Assembly (NCBI RefSeq): GCF_947497275.1 | Contig: NZ_CANMFS010000006.1 | Coordinates: 228,608-292,607 of the forward strand | Origin: an uncultured Sulfitobacter sp. | GTDB taxonomy: Bacteria > Pseudomonadota > Alphaproteobacteria > Rhodobacterales > Rhodobacteraceae | Length of the DNA stretch: 64,000 nucleotides | Reading direction: 5' to 3' | Program-made: the position numbers and the translations under genes | Part shown: piece after piece, positions 63,671 to 64,000 of the stretch | Layout of the letters: each line of letters starts with the position of its first letter | How positions within the stretch are numbered: the stretch's first letter is position 1 | The notes under the pieces: model-generated | What the model was told of the DNA's origin: nothing | Seen by the model: the letters and a program-made list of their open reading frames with translations, nothing else | Databases searched by the model: none

Positions 63671-64000
63671 CGCTCACTCCTCAAGAGAGGCATTTCGGAT
63701 CGGGAGGGGGCCTGCATTACCCACCTGCGAAATGCTTCGAGGGTGAGATGTCGTCTTGCTTCGGGCTACACCGTGACTCGCGTCTGCAGGCGGCAGGTGC
63801 CCGGCACCTTGACGCTAAGATACGAGGAACCCGCCTTTAAGGCAATATGGGGCACTGATGGCACTTCATCTTTTGTTCCCTCGCATATGAGGCGCGCGAA
63901 CCCCCGTGCGGTCGGTTTGGGCTGATTTTGTTGAAAAACTATTCCTTGATCCGAGGGCAAGTCGCTGATTCAATTCCTGTAGTGAACGGGAGGATTGGCA
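63671..64000. other. Right-edge stretch without a recognised gene
   Basis: A 64-residue minus-strand frame exists (63766-63960) but has no known motif. The last 80 bp (TTTTGTTGAAAAACT, then GAACGGGAGGATTGGCA at the very end) resemble the left part of an insertion sequence with a ribosome-binding site just before a start codon outside the window. Confidence 0.35.

Overview
The window looks like a chromosome segment of a marine alphaproteobacterium of the Rhodobacteraceae (Roseobacter group). The evidence is high G+C, dense ATGA-type gene overlaps, an alphaproteobacterial LexA box (GAAC-N7-GAAC), a TauR-regulated taurine locus of roseobacter type, pieces of a Rhodobacter-type gene transfer agent (GTA) and Hint-domain proteins common in this group. 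No rRNA, tRNA or CRISPR array was seen.

Region 1 (1-14,250) is ordinary chromosome: a partial FadH-like dienoyl-CoA reductase, RppH, a secreted protein, a three-gene overlapping unit (endonuclease III, adenosine kinase, acetyltransferase), an AraC/O6-alkylguanine-DNA alkyltransferase fusion, an OmpA-type lipoprotein, an FMN reductase, a divergent pair resembling the two halves of MnmC, a DMT exporter, a lytic transglycosylase, DapA and an M20 amidohydrolase.

Region 2 (14,300-28,120) is a taurine dissimilation locus. TauABC imports taurine, Tpa transaminates it to sulfoacetaldehyde, Xsc converts that to acetyl phosphate plus sulfite, and a cytoplasmic molybdoenzyme complex (SoeABC type) can oxidise the sulfite to sulfate. 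TauR, a MocR-type regulator, lies inside the locus. Pairs of CTGGACYTAA-like direct repeats, 22-23 bp apart, lie beside tauR, xsc and tpa, with a weaker pair on the tauA side. Phosphotransacetylase is not in the window.

Region 3 (28,130-38,860) holds a DEAD-box RNA helicase with a long basic tail, the SOS mutagenesis cassette imuA-imuB-dnaE2 behind a LexA box, a malonyl-CoA synthetase and a glycerate kinase whose 3' end runs into foreign DNA.

Region 4 (38,770-64,000) is an accessory mosaic. It holds decayed GTA genes, relics of IS3, IS110 and IS481 transposases, an integrase fragment, Hint-domain proteins and a stress-type set (Mn catalase, ferritin-like protein, DUF2243 protein, CtaG-like protein, a coiled-coil membrane protein, an EF-hand protein, a ZIP-like transporter and a PRC-barrel protein). 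Three of these genes have upstream motifs resembling promoters of the general stress sigma factor EcfG. Next come MazF and MFS relics, an RND efflux operon with a divergent TetR gene and a perfect palindrome between them, an HNH endonuclease, a lambda-like prophage head module in which nearly every gene is broken, and a MATE exporter operon. The right edge lies just past the MATE gene.
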